A stretch of 64,000 bases of DNA from Cercospora beticola. Lineage: Eukaryota; Ascomycota; Dothideomycetes; Mycosphaerellales; Mycosphaerellaceae. Positions within the stretch are counted from its first letter, which is position 1. The number at the start of each line of letters is the position of its first letter. The DNA is taken from positions 2,480,001-2,544,000 of the forward strand of contig NC_088939.1 in assembly GCF_033473495.1 (NCBI RefSeq). The letters run 5' to 3'. Positions 1 to 11,669 of the stretch are shown here, in pieces. The notes beneath the pieces were generated by a model. It saw nothing but the letters and a program-made list of their open reading frames with translations, did no database searches and was not told the DNA's origin. The position numbers and the translations under genes are program-made.

Positions 1-198
1 CGATGGGTGAGTGATGCAGACGGGAGGTGAGGTTCTGCTGGAGGAACCAATCGATTGTTGCCAAGACCAGCCGTGAAGACCGGGGCAGGAGCGCTCCACC
101 ACCACGGCAGCTGCTTCGCGCGGCTCGCGCGCATCACGACTTCCACTGCCACCACCGCTCCATCTCTCCCCTGCCGCCAGTGCACGTCCTCAGGCGCC

Positions 199-1591
199 AT
201 GGCCGTCATCTTCGAGACGAGCGCCGGCGACATCACCGTCGACCTGTTCGTCGACGATGCGCCCACATGCTGTGAGAAGTAAGTCTGCAGAAATGCCGCA
301 TATCCTCGCCCGCGCTGATCAAATTGCTAAGACACTTCTGCGCAGCTTCCTAAAACTCTGCAAAATCAAGTATTACAACTACTCACCAATCTACAATGTC
401 CAGCCGAACTTCTCCTTCCAGAGCGGTGACCCCATCGGCCCAGAGTCAAAAGAGAGTGACGGCGGATCGGCGATATGGGCGCTTCCCGATGGCACCACGA
501 AGCGTGCCTCCAGGCCCGAACGCGCCACCTTCAAGCCCGAGTTCTCCAAAAAGAGGAAGCACAAGGAGCGGGGCACGCTGAGCATGGCTACCACGCCTTC
601 GAAGCTGAACCCGGGTGAGCGACTCGCAGGGAGTCAATTCATCATCACACTGGCGGATGGGCTGGAGGAGTTGGATGGCAAAGCAGCAGTCTTTGGCGAG
701 GTTGTGGAAGGCTTCGATGCGCTTGAAAAGATCAATACCGCATTCCTGGACTCGACAGGGCGGCCTCTGCAGGACATCAGGATACTCCATACCGTAGTTC
801 TCGACGATCCTTACGATGATCCCCCAGGCCTCGTTGAGCCACCGGAGAGCCCTCTGCCATCAGCTGAACAGCGAGCGACTGTGAGGATCGCGCACGATGA
901 AGTTCTGAAGGACGACACAGATCCGGAACAGATGGAAAAGCTACGGAGAGAACGCGAAGCGCGCGCACAAGCTCTGACTCTGGAACTGATAGGAGATCTT
1001 CCCTTTGCGGATGTCACTCCTCCAGAGCAAATTCTGTTCGTGTGCAAGCTCAATCCAGTCACACGCGACGAAGACCTCGAGCTCATCTTCTCTCGCCTCG
1101 GAAAGATCCTGTCGTGCGAGGTCATCCGCGATAAGAAGACGGGGGACAGTTTGCAGTACGCCTTCATCGAGTTTGCGAACAAGGAAGACTGCGAGCGGGC
1201 GTACTTCAAAATGCAAGGAGTACTCATTGACGATCACCGCATTCACGTGGACTTTTCGCAGAGTGTTTCTAAGATCGCGGATGAGTGGCGAAGCAACACA
1301 AACTCCAAGACGGCCAGATCTCGTGGTGGATTTGGCGGCATTGACAGCTTGCAGAAGCGCAAGCAGTATCGTGACGGTGGGAGAGAGGGCGGCAGCGGTC
1401 GACATTACGATTATGTATTCGACAAGCACGACAAATCCAGGCGAGATGGCGACCGTGATAGCACAAGACGAAGATCTCGAAGTCGCAGTCCCAAACGACA
1501 TGAGAGGCACGAAGGAAGACGGGACCGGCCTCGCGATGAACGGAGAAGGTCACGCAGTCGTGACCGATATCACGATAGGTCTAGACGATAG
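199..1591 (+). CDS. Peptidyl-prolyl isomerase-like 4 (cyclophilin + RRM, nuclear)
   Basis: The exons are 199-278 and 346-1591; the intron 279-345 starts GTAAGT and ends CGCAG, giving 441 aa. The N-terminal ~165 residues are a cyclophilin domain, starting [17 protein letters not shown] and including NFLKLCK and a [10 protein letters not shown] segment. An RRM follows at ~253-335 (RNP-like segments ILFVCKL and YAFIEF). The C-terminus (~385-441) is rich in Arg/Ser/Asp and looks like an RS tail. This order is that of the PPIL4/Cyp6 family, nuclear proteins linked to splicing. The active-site Arg/Phe set of canonical cyclophilins is only partly present (NFSFQSGDP, where FHR is usual), so catalytic activity is uncertain. 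The start was chosen because splicing from ATG 199 restores the conserved cyclophilin N-terminus. Confidence 0.93.
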
Positions 1592-1935
1592 CCAGATATA
1601 TTATCAAAGGCCTTCGTGGAATTGCATCGAATTCGTCTACCCCAAGGGCCAACATCAGATGTGCTCAGCATTCGGGAAGCATTCACCTACGCTGTTCACC
1701 AAGTTGCACGTGTCGGATGAGATGCATGTGCAAGTGAACAATGAAAGCAAGTGCGTCACCTCTGTATCAACTGCCACTTCCGGCGCAAGAACATCGAGTA
1801 ACAATCTCTTTGTCCCAACCTCGACTATCTCAGCGCAGCGACAGCATTGAGTACATCCTCCTCATCATTCCCTTTCGATCACGCGCTACCGCAAATTCCG
1901 CCACACACGAACACACGACAATAGAATCCTGCACC

Positions 1936-2382
1936 ATGTCTGAGGCCAAACTCCTAGTCTATCACCACCAGCCACGCGGCGAGCCGATCGTCTCCAAGGG
2001 ACTAGACACGATGCAACACAGCGAGCTCGATGCTGCTCTGAAGAAAGGTGCGATTGATTGTTCGAGTCAACGAGTTGTCACTGTACTAACTGTGACCGCA
2101 GAATCCGGATCTCTCCAGCTGAGCAAGAAGGCGGTTCCTTCTGGTGCTACGCACGTGGAAATCACGCCTCGCGATCTCCTTAGCAAGGTAAGCTATTGAT
2201 GTCGTGCGCTTGCGATTGAGTGCAGTGCTGATTAAAGACAGGAACAGCAAGGGGCTCGCTCCCCGAAGCCGAACGATGACTCGAGTATTGCTTCCGTGCG
2301 CTTGCCAGCGTCCGTCTTCTTGAGCCGGTCGACCGTAGGAGGCTACGAGGAGCTGTACATCGTTTCCAGGAAGCAAGAGTAG
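1936..2382 (+). CDS. Small conserved-type hypothetical protein
   Basis: The exons are 1936-2047, 2102-2187 and ~2242-2382, giving a protein of about 110 aa starting MSEAKLLVYHHQPRG and ending YIVSRKQE. The first intron (54 nt, GTGCGA..CCGCAG, branch-like CTAAC) is a multiple of three without a stop, so retention would insert 18 residues in frame. The second starts GTAAGC and ends GACAG. I recognise no domain. Support comes from clean splice sites and from frame continuity across both introns. It lies 345 bp after the cyclophilin gene on the same strand and converges on the lysine aminomutase gene. Confidence 0.6.
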
Positions 2383-2715
2383 CTGCATGTTCTACATGCT
2401 TTGGACGAGGTTTGGCGTAGCAAGAGGGGCCGCGGAGCATGAAAACCACGCTTTCATTGTTGAAAAGTATGGAAATTGCCTCCCGGAACGCTATCAACCT
2501 TGTGATGCAAGACCCACCAGAAGAACCGAAAGAAGCTCATGATGTTATCCCGCAATGCCCCTGCGCACTCGCAAAAAACGGGTATCACCACTGTCCAACG
2601 CTCACTGGTCGCTTTGACGCAGAATAGAAGCAACGTATGAAAAGAAACTCTTTCAATCAACCCTTTTACTTAACCATGCACTGTCGAAGTTCCAGCTCAG
2701 CTTGAGCTGTTCTGT

Positions 2716-4266
2716 TCACTCCGCTGGGTCGTGGTACGTGAAGACCTCGTCTCCTGCGATGCCAGGTGCACGCCAGTAGCTCACCCCAGCTGCCTCGTCG
2801 TAAGTGTCGAAGGAGTTGGCAAGTCTCTTGCCACCTCCACCAGGTAAGTCGACGACGAAAGAAGGCATCATGAACCCGGCAATCGTGCCTCGAATGTGCT
2901 TCTCAAGATTGAGAATCGTTGAGAGTGGTGTGCGAAGATCCTCGACTCCGCGAACCATGTCTGATTGATAGACGTAGTAGGGTTGGATGTTGAGGTCGGC
3001 AAGCTTGCGAATCAATGTCGACATGGTACGGAGGTCGTCATTGACGCCTTTGAGGAGGACGGATTGGTTGCGGACCGTAACGCCTCTCTCGAAGAGGTAT
3101 CGAGCTGCGCGTTCGGTGGCCCAGGTGATCTCGCGAGGGTGGTTGAAGTGGTTATGCATGGCGACCTGCTTTCCGATCGATCGACCCAGGTTGCTGATGT
3201 TGATGAACGCGTCGGTCCAGCCATCGCTGCGATCAATGATTCTCATCGGACAGACTGCGAGTCCTTTGGTGGCGAAGCGGATGCGTTGTACGTGGGGGAT
3301 CTGCAGCAGGCGCTTTCCGACCAGTTGGAGTTGCTCTGGTTGTAGGTAGTAGGAGTCGCCTCCAGATACGACTACGTCTTGAACTGCCGGTGTTGACTCG
3401 ATGTACTCGAACATGGCTTCCCAACGCTTTCGAGTCGGCTTCTGAGATGCTTTGATGACTGACTCGGTGTTGTTGCCGACAGCGTAGGATCGAGTGCAGA
3501 ATCGGCAATAGACAGGGCAGACTGAGGTCGCTTTACACTAGGTCAGCGCTGATGGTAGAGGAAGCTTAAGATGATTACCAAGAAATAGGACCTTGTCAGG
3601 ATATCGATGGACAAGACCAGGCACAGGAGAGTCATCCGTCTCGTGCAGCGAATCGAGCTCCAGGGCCGGGTGGTCTTCCTTGATGGTCGACTGTAGTGGT
3701 ATGAACTGACGGCGAATAGGATCTTCGAGTGGGTTGTGCCAGTCGGCGACGCTCAGCATGTGTGGTGTCAGGCGAACGGACATGGGCGCCGCTTTCATGC
3801 CTCCTTCCACATCTGCGAGGAAGTCATGGCGAGTCTTGATCTGTGACCAGACCGAGTTGACGCCGGCTGATTGTGGTATGCGTTCCGGCAGGACTGCTTC
3901 GAGGAATCTGAGCAGCTTGTCCTTCCTGTCGATCGTGTGGCTTGTCTGAAGTCATCATTCATCAGCACATCGCACACAATACGCCCAGGCAGCGCGGCGG
4001 TGACTTACCTGCCAGCGGTAGCTGAGGAACTCTTCTTGCGAGACGTCCTTCCACGCTTCGATGTGTTGCCAGTAGGCATGGCCGTGCTTTCTCGCGAGTG
4101 GCGACTCGACCGACGGTGTTGTCTTTTTCGCGAAGATCTCGGGTGGTGGAAGGATGTGTTCGTAGCTCTTGCTGGCGACGTTGGCTTGGGTGACGATCGT
4201 TCGAGGTTGACGAAGAAGTGTCGTCGCCGTCAACACCTTGGGCCGCGCCCTCCCCAACAGACTCAT
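2716..4266 (-). CDS. L-lysine 2,3-aminomutase (radical SAM, PLP)
   Basis: The exons, in transcript order, are 4266-4009, 3945-3579 and 3530-2716; introns of 63 and 48 nt begin GTAAGT and GTAATC. The product is 479 aa. The radical-SAM cluster motif CPVYCRFC (Cys ~213, 217, 220) would bind the [4Fe-4S]/SAM centre, and VVVSGGDSYYL follows it. The PGGGGK motif near the C-terminus carries the lysine that binds PLP in clostridial KamA. The family interconverts L-lysine and L-beta-lysine. The first ~35 residues are basic and Ser/Thr/Arg-rich and could be a mitochondrial targeting peptide (inference). Bacterial enzymes are usually shorter at the N-terminus. All catalytic motifs look intact. No lysine-fermentation or beta-lysine-using partner gene lies beside it. 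Confidence 0.93.
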
Positions 4267-7065
4267 TGTCTATAATAGGTCAATTGGATATGTGTAGGTA
4301 GGTAGTTAAGAAACGAGGCTCGGTCTGTGAAGTTCGAGCTTTGACTGTGAAAGTTGCGGCAAAACCGCGGGCTGGAAGTCACGAGCCTCAAGTGAAAGAG
4401 AAGCTTCAAACAACCAGCTGTATCACAGGTTTAGTTTGGATTCTTGCCTGAATGTGATCGCGGACCACCTCATTGTGCATGGACAACAATCGCATGTGGC
4501 GAGTGAGAAAATCGAGCAATGACCTGTCGGCGGGCCCCTAATGTACTTGGGGTTCTCATCCACTCCGAGTAGCAGGTACGTGCAGCGGCCACAGGCTGAT
4601 ATCATCGACGGGTGGGTCTGCGAGCATGGAGCCCTCTCGAAGCTTTTCGATGTGGGTATGGAGGTACAAGACGCTGCATTGAGCGCATGCCATGGCTCGA
4701 ACTTTCTGTTCTAGCTCTTTCTGTGTCACCAAAAGCTGAAGGCATTGGAGGGTTACGAAAGACGAGTGATCGACAAAGAAGCTGCTTGCTCGAGCACGGG
4801 CGTCTCGGAAAGACCAAGCGTTTCCGAACTTACAAGACCACCACGGACGCCAGCACGCACTTGAGGCATAGCGCATGCGATCACTGCGTCTATTCATCGT
4901 GGACTGTCGATCCAAGGCTGAAGCGTAAAGTTCAAGGAAGGGCATGGATAGCGCCAAATTTGCCTCTACGGGCACCGAGCTTCCGAACGCCTTGCAGCAT
5001 CGCCCACATGTGCTAAGCATCATCTGAACTGCAGTTTACAGTACAGCCGCGGGAGTGCGTCGTGCTGGGATCATGCTGCCAGACGACAGCCACCGGCTCT
5101 GGCCCAGATCTATTGCTCGCACTATAGGCGCAAGCTAGATGAGCGAACAGATATGCGACTCGCTTAACCCATATGCCCTCAGGCATGCTCCGCAGTTGGA
5201 ACGCTGCCGCTTGTCAGGCCACAGCCTTCCATCTGCATCGGACTGCAGGTTCTGCATTAGTCACACGTTCTCGCTCGGCCTGCATGTGGTTGGAATTGAC
5301 GACGGCGCGCAGTATCATGTGCCGCAGGGGCGAGTGTGAAATGTGGCTGTAAGCGAACCGCCGTCGTTGAGTGGTCCAGCGTGGATGACGTTTGCAGCAA
5401 AGTGACGGTGTACAATAGCATCACCGCACATGCGTCCATAGCTTCGCCAGACGCTCACGGCTAACCAGAGCTCGCCGTGCTTGGCTTGCGATGGGGCAGA
5501 TCGCTACTGTTGTGGGCCAATGCAAGCCCCGGATCCGCCCAAGTTTGTCGAGGGCGGCAAGGTGTATGTGTCCTAAACGGTACGCGAGAGCGCCTCTGTG
5601 CTGCACGTACGGATGTCCTGGCCGTTCAAGAGGAACAACCAGACGCCGGCCGCGGTTCCATTGTGAGCGCGTGCATAAAGTTCATGCGCTGGCCTTGGTG
5701 GGAGACAGCAGTAGCGGCGACTGGCGCTTGTCAGAAGAGCCGCAGAGGATAGACAGCATCATGAGGTGTGCCAGCTGCAGGCAACGCGGCAAAGTTCGAA
5801 AGGCGGGACATCGGCCTTGGTGGTGGTAGCGCAGTCCGTCTGCTGCAGGCCAATTGTCAGCAACTTCCTGCTGCAGTATTTATCGACACGTCAAGCGTGA
5901 AGGATGGCGTCTGCTTCCTGATTCAGACTCTTGTGCTCCCGGCATTCAGATCGGCCGCCATGCTGAAGTGCCGTGGATACGCCAGGTCTCACTCGCGCCG
6001 AATGGAGCAGCTGAAGCGACGCCCACCGCGGCTTTCTGAGATGCATCCAGCGTGGAGTGCTGCGCATTATTGCAGTGCAGTCTACCGCTGGACGACGGAA
6101 CTTTCGGCCCTACCGCGCGCGCGCGTCGTAGCTCCGCCATCCCCGAGCGGACTCTGAGCAAGACGTGGCTGTGCCTTGGTGGGGTTTCCAATGGACATTC
6201 TACGCGATTCTGAAGAAAGGTTGCACTGCATGAAGTTATGGGAGAACATCAAGCGTCAGTGTGTATGATATCGCTGAGCAGGGCAATACATCATCGCCGC
6301 CCCGCTTTGCTCTCCCCGACGAAGCTGCTGCGGAAAACCGTATCCTCGGTGCCAGCCTCAAACCCTCTCGCACTTACAAGTCCATGGATCTGGGTGGCGT
6401 GACCGAGGCTTGAAGCAAAGTTCTGAGCCCTATCGAGCAGAGTTTCGAGCTGCGATGTTTATCCGTGCGGGAGACCGGAAGATTATGCACGCGGGTGTAT
6501 GCTTTTCTTTTGACAGTCATGAAAGTGTATGCTCGGGCAGAAAAATCACGAACTTCCTTTGCGGTGGTGTGAGCAGTGAGCAGCGACGCTCGTGAAAGGT
6601 GTCGTCGAAAAGTGGCCTAGCGCCTTCACCGTGCTTGGCAATGGCCGGTGCAGTTCCACGTCCACTCGTATCGACGTATCGACCATTACCTATATTGTTC
6701 TCATTGAGCCATCGGACCAGCCCAATGCGCACTGCAAGACCTTCATCGGGCCCTGTGTGCCCCACACACATCTGCTCGAGCAGGGCGATGAGAGGATGTG
6801 ATCATGCACGATTAGCGCCTCTGAGCCATGCTGTGAAACAGGTAGATGGTCCCCACAACCTCAACCAGGAATACGACTTGACAATAACCTATACACGATC
6901 TCAATAATGACCAGGAATCAATCCTGCCGGACATCCGCATCCCATGCATGAGACTGGGGTATTAGACGAGCACACATGCCCCTTAAGTAACGCCCTCGCT
7001 GCCGCTATATCCATACCCAAGACCTTTCATCATTCGTTATCCATAATTGCAAGAAATGGAACTTC
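4267..7065. other. 2.8-kb stretch without a convincing gene
   Basis: Only short, overlapping open frames are present on both strands, the longest being 155 codons on the minus strand (4556-5023) and 134 on the plus strand (4612-5016). None has recognisable domains or convincing splice extension. A plus-strand frame near 5540-5640 has a cysteine/arginine-rich stretch (CPKRYARAPLCCTYG then an Arg-rich run) that weakly resembles the C-terminal half of a Zn2Cys6 cluster, but the upstream cysteines are not in frame. The stretch may be long promoter DNA plus old gene remnants. Confidence 0.45.
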
Positions 7066-9054
7066 TCAGTCGAAGCCTCCTGGCATCTTCTCTTTCGCCT
7101 CCGGTACTGTGGTTCCACGCTTCTCATCTTGCTCGGTGGTGATAGGCGAGACGGCGTGATCCTTGTCCAGCTCCTTCTGGACACCACGCAGACTCACTGC
7201 CTCAAGCTTTGTGGCTGTCATAATCTCCGCCCCCACCTCAGAGATGGGGCTGACGGGATCCGCGTTGCGCACCAACTCCTCCGCGCTTTTCTCTTGAGGA
7301 CTCCCCACATCAATATCAGCCACGGTTCCGTCTGTACGTGCGGGCAGGCTTTGCACGGCAGCAGTGGCTGGAAACTTTTCCGGCGAAGGAGTGCGAGACA
7401 ATGGGGACTGATCGACCGCGACATTGCGTCCTGGGTTCCGTGGAGGCAGCTTAGGCGGTAAACGTTTGGGAACATTGACGATGCGCGCCTTGGACAAGGT
7501 CTGCGATGTGACAGGCTGCACGGATTGAACGGAGTGCACGACCGGTTGCTCAATGATCTGTACATCGTCATAATGATCGTCTTCGTGGTCAGAGACATCG
7601 TGAGGAGCTTCCGACGTCGCGGGTGGTGTATGAGGAGGAGTGGTGTAGCCATTCGCAGTGCTGATGTTGACAGGCGCGTCTTGTGCGTGTGGTGTTGTGA
7701 GAACTTCATGCTCTGGGACGTCTTGCATAGTCGACGTGTTCAGGTTCGAAATGCTGCCTTTGCTACTATGCTGACTGTGGCCGCCTATGCTTCTCCTGCT
7801 TGGTGACGGAGGAACGTCAACGGCGGGTTCTGTCTGTGTCGATGTGTCTGCCATTACGACAAGCGAGCGCCTCCGATCCAAACTATTCCTCAGAGAGCTC
7901 GGTGTCTTCGGTTCCGCGCTAAACGCACTCGACCGCCAGCTACTACGTCGGCTCGTTGAGCGTGCGCTCAAGTCTTGGCTTTGCCGAGTGTATATCGGAT
8001 ATATGGGAGATGTCGGGGCCGGGTTGAAAGAAAACTGCTCCCAAGAAGCTCTCTTGTGCGTACCAGCCTCCTTGAGAGTCATGCCTTCTTTCTCCAGTGC
8101 CAGCACGCCATACGGGTCCGGATCGTCCATCTTTGGAACACCAAATGAAGTCCCATCATCAATCTCGTAGTCGCCTGGCGCCGCTTCTGTCGGTATCAAA
8201 CTGTCGTCGATGTCAGTATCGCCTTGCGCAGCCTTGATGGTCTCCAGTAGTCTCCTGATTTCGTAAGGAGCATGGCGGACTTTCCCAGCGAGAATTTCAG
8301 CTACTGGAAGCTTTTGTCCGTAGAAGCGTTCGTTCTCGTCCATTCGTTCAATGACAATTGTGCCATCGATCTGTACTCCAGCGTAAAAGCCGCGACTTTT
8401 GAGATATGTGTACACCGGAGCTTGGTGCTTGTGAACAGAAGTTTCCAGAGTCCCACCAGCGCCGAACGGGCCCGCGACTGCGGAAATCTCGCCTCCTAGT
8501 GTGCACCGTACTTTGGTGAAGGCATCGAGCGCTCGTTGCGAGTTGATCACCACGACGCAGTCGTATATGTCGACGCCAACGAGGAAGCCCAGCCCCGCGG
8601 TGTGAAGCATGATGCCAGACGGTGGGCTCCAGGTACCATCTTCCTTCCTCGCGATCAATATGCCTGAGCCACCTGCGCCGCTGATCCACAAACCCGTCCT
8701 CATGGTAGTGAAGATGGCGAGTCCTTTGGCATTGCGAATCACATGTTCGGGTATCTTTTGCAACACTTTCTGCTTCTGTTTCGGCCCATCACCCGCCTCC
8801 ACATCCTCTTCTGCGTAGAAGCCATCCTCTGCGTACCGTTAGCCTGCGGAAGCCACGCATTTATGTCTCAACTCACTGCAGAAGCTCTTCAATATCCGCG
8901 CAGCCTTGTCGCTCTCCTTATCTAACGTCGTCGGCCAGAATGCCTCTGATCCCAGTCTGTTGCTCAGCTTATTTATTGGAGGGCCGAGTTTATCTAGCGC
9001 AGCATACGCTCTGTCGAAAGATGCTTTGGAGCCGGTTTTGACTCGCTGCCACAT
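7066..9054 (-). CDS. Ysc84/SH3YL1-type actin- and lipid-binding protein
   Basis: The exons are 9054-8877 and 8828-7066; the 48-nt intron starts GTGAGT and ends CGCAG, giving 646 aa. The N-terminus contains KLSNRLGSEAFWPTTLDKE, and the Ysc84 (DUF500) domain fills residues ~60-260 (KGLAIFTTMRTGLWISGAGG, GIMLHTAGLGFLVGVDIYDC, CTLGGEISAVAGP). The long C-terminal half is low-complexity, Ser/Pro/Thr-rich and disordered-looking, with a proline-rich stretch (PKRLPPKLPPRNPG) that could bind SH3 domains. Family members act at cortical actin patches in endocytosis. No C-terminal SH3 domain is visible, unlike yeast Ysc84. ATG 9054 was chosen because the frame upstream of it reads like 5' leader. Confidence 0.92.
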
Positions 9055-10013
9055 GGCACAGGTGCCGCTCTGCGCTGCAACAAGCGCAGTCCTTGCGTCG
9101 GCATTCACAGGTCCAGGTACGGTGAGGAGGAGGGTAGAAGTAGAGGCAGTCCGAGGGCCCGGGTGTGCTGATCTGAGGGAAAAGCAGCTGCGCAGCACCT
9201 GTCGATCTCTTGGCCAGCCGTGTTTGTGTGCTTGTCTCGAAGCTACCGAACCACGGCGCAATCGTCCAGTCCAACGTTTTCAGCAGGCAATCTTCCAGCG
9301 CAGGCGGCACAGCAGGTCGTGACCTTTGTGCTGATTGCCTGCTCACCTCATCCACCACGCAGCGCAGCGGAAGGCCGGACGCAGGCGAAGAAGGTACGTC
9401 ACAGCAGTCAGTAGTCGGCAGGCACGGCTGGCGCTAGTCGGGGTCTAGTGCCTGTGTCGATCCGCGAGTCCTGTGCTTCACACGCCTGACACCTCGCCTC
9501 GAGCGCGACACCGTCTGTACGCGTCTTCTTGTACAACCGTCAATCACATCACCTCCTCCGCGCTGACCCATCGCCACCACGTCTCCTCGTCGCCTCATCT
9601 AGCCGGGCAACAGAAATCATCAGGTCATCAGCGTCGAACGTGTCATTCGATACAGGCTATTTTTGACGCAGAGTTCGCACAGCCGCCGCCCGCCGAAGAC
9701 AGCGCGTCGCTCCTCCGGTCCCGCGATGTTGGGCAACACCTGTTTGGCAGCTCTGCACCTGCATCTGTCAAAGCCTATACCATTGTTGGCTGCTCGGACA
9801 TGAGGTGGAGCCAACGTGCGCGGCCTACGCCTTCACGCCGGAATCCTCACGAATCTTCGCCTATCCGAGTACGGCTTGTGCACTTCCAAAATGAAACGCC
9901 TTTCCTCTCCTAGCCAGCCAAAAGAGCTAAGTTCTGGCGAAGCCCACAGCCGTTGCCTAGACTCGTAAGCAGAAACGACGCTCCAAGGACCTCTTTCGTC
10001 TGCCACGCCGGTT
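9055..10013. promoter_or_regulatory. Shared upstream region of two divergent genes
   Basis: This 959-bp interval separates the Ysc84-type gene (minus) from the GNAT gene (plus) and must hold both promoters. Open frames such as 9473-9913 have no domain or codon pattern suggesting protein. I see no specific motif I can defend. Confidence 0.4.
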
Positions 10014-10865
10014 ATGGCAGACCCCCGTATCGTCCTCGTACCAGGAAACGCCCTGTCGGAGCAGACATGGTGGGCGGCGTTGCACCTCACCATCAACGCG
10101 GCCTTTCAGAATAAGGATCATTCTGCATTTCCGCCCACATGGACACGTCTGCCATTGGACCCGGATATTGCAGCAGAGAGACTGGCTGGCGACTTGGATC
10201 TGAGGGTGCCCTTGCGGTCGCCCTTTTGGAAAACAATCCTGTCGCGTGCGCAGGAGTGGTCCCTTTCCGTGGTCCAAACTGGATTGACGCCGCGAACGCC
10301 GCAAGCGGTAGTAATGAAGGTGCCAGTGCTCACAACGTTCCCGCGGAGCAGCGCGTAAGGAATGAAGATCACAAATCCTCTGTGGTCGAAGATTGGGAGC
10401 TGTGTTGCGTCTGCGTACATCCTACCCATCGCCGCACGGGTCTGAGCACTCTAGTCACCAAGGCGATGAAAGATCTGGTCAAGCAACGAGGAGCACTCCG
10501 TCTCAATACTGTGTACTCGACAGCAGAGACAGGCGAGTATTGGCTGCGTGTTGGCTTCAAGACTGTACCTGGAGCGGGAGGAGTCCTCGAAAAAGGCTTC
10601 ACTGTAGAGCCCGGCTTGCCCGGACTCCTGGCCGACAATCCATTTCACGCTGGGCTGCAAAACCCTCATGCCATGACGGGCGGTAGGTTCGATCAGCACC
10701 ATCGGGTTGAATTCATGCCAAAGCGCAGAGTAAGTAGACTGTGTTTTCTATCATCAATCCTGAACCCAATGATGACCAACGCTGGGGCCATATGATAGCT
10801 CAACCGGCTCTCAGGTTGAGCATGCTTTCACGCCAGCTTTAAACAAAATCTTCTCGACTTTCTGA
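10014..10865 (+). CDS. GNAT-family N-acetyltransferase, apparently frameshifted
   Basis: The N-terminal frame (MADPRIVLVPGNALSEQTWW.. to ..AAERLAGDL) runs from 10014 to ~10196. The rest (GALAVALLENNPVACAGVV, a C-V-H-P-x-H-R-R-T-G-L acetyl-CoA-binding loop, WLRVGFKTV) is in the frame two positions on. The join at ~10194-10200 is too tight for an intron, and one extra base there would restore a continuous GNAT fold. A likely intron 10730-10814 (GTAAGT..CTCAG) leads to a short last exon ending at 10865. The gene is either a recent pseudogene or carries a one-base sequencing or assembly error in the GG run. Substrate is unknown; the fold transfers acetyl groups from acetyl-CoA. Confidence 0.6.
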
Positions 10866-11669
10866 AAAGAGGACGCTGGATCACTGCGTGCTGGGAGGAA
10901 ATATGTGTTCGACTGCTTACTAGGAGTACAGGCTTTCAGCGCTATCTCCAGAGCAAAGCGTTGGCGCGCAGTTTGACGCCATCGTTGCGAGCTTTCGGCC
11001 TCTGATCATTTCACAAGCGAAGACAATGCCGTATGCTTATGCAGCTGTACGAGTCATGCCAATACCACATATGGGATGCATGATGTCAATGCACGATATT
11101 TGCAGGGATACGACATATACACAGACCTCCGCACGACCGCTGAGCTCGCTGCACTGATGCAGAAGAAAGAGTGCCTTCGCAGTCGCGAATTATGCTGCGG
11201 CATACGCATGTCCTTTTCAATAGAATCGCGGGCGCGGTGTACTTGTCGATAATGCATCCCAGCATAGTCTACACACACGGAAACACTGAGCAAGGCCATG
11301 ATGAAGTCCCAGCCGACTGGACTCAGCCGACGCGCATGTGCATGAGCTTGTCAAGACTACACCTGTGGCGCTTTACTTCAAGTCCACTCGAGTCAAATAC
11401 ACCTACAGATCGCGCTCCGAGCGGCGATTGGATTCGAATTCTGGTTCTTGGAGACTTCTACAACTTCTATATATGCCGAAGATATTATCTACAGCATCGA
11501 ATATAGGGTATCGGCGGATTCATCGCTGCTTTCGCACATGGCCAGCTATGGATCTGCTTGTCGATCATAGATGGCAGCCACAGCTGTTGGTTGTACTTCA
11601 CTTGTCGACGTCGCTTGCCAAGGTCAGCTCAGCTTCCTCTCACGGTTTATACGCTGCTTTCTCGTCAAA
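10866..11669. other. Intergenic region, nothing recognised
   Basis: This 804-bp interval lies between the GNAT gene and the CFEM receptor gene, both on the plus strand. The short frames (81-111 codons) overlap one another on opposite strands and show no domain. It presumably includes the receptor promoter. Confidence 0.4.

Noticed and set aside
9473..9913. 146-codon plus-strand ORF between two genes
   Set aside because: The composition is His/Ser/Arg-rich and random-looking, with no domain, splice extension or recognisable start context.
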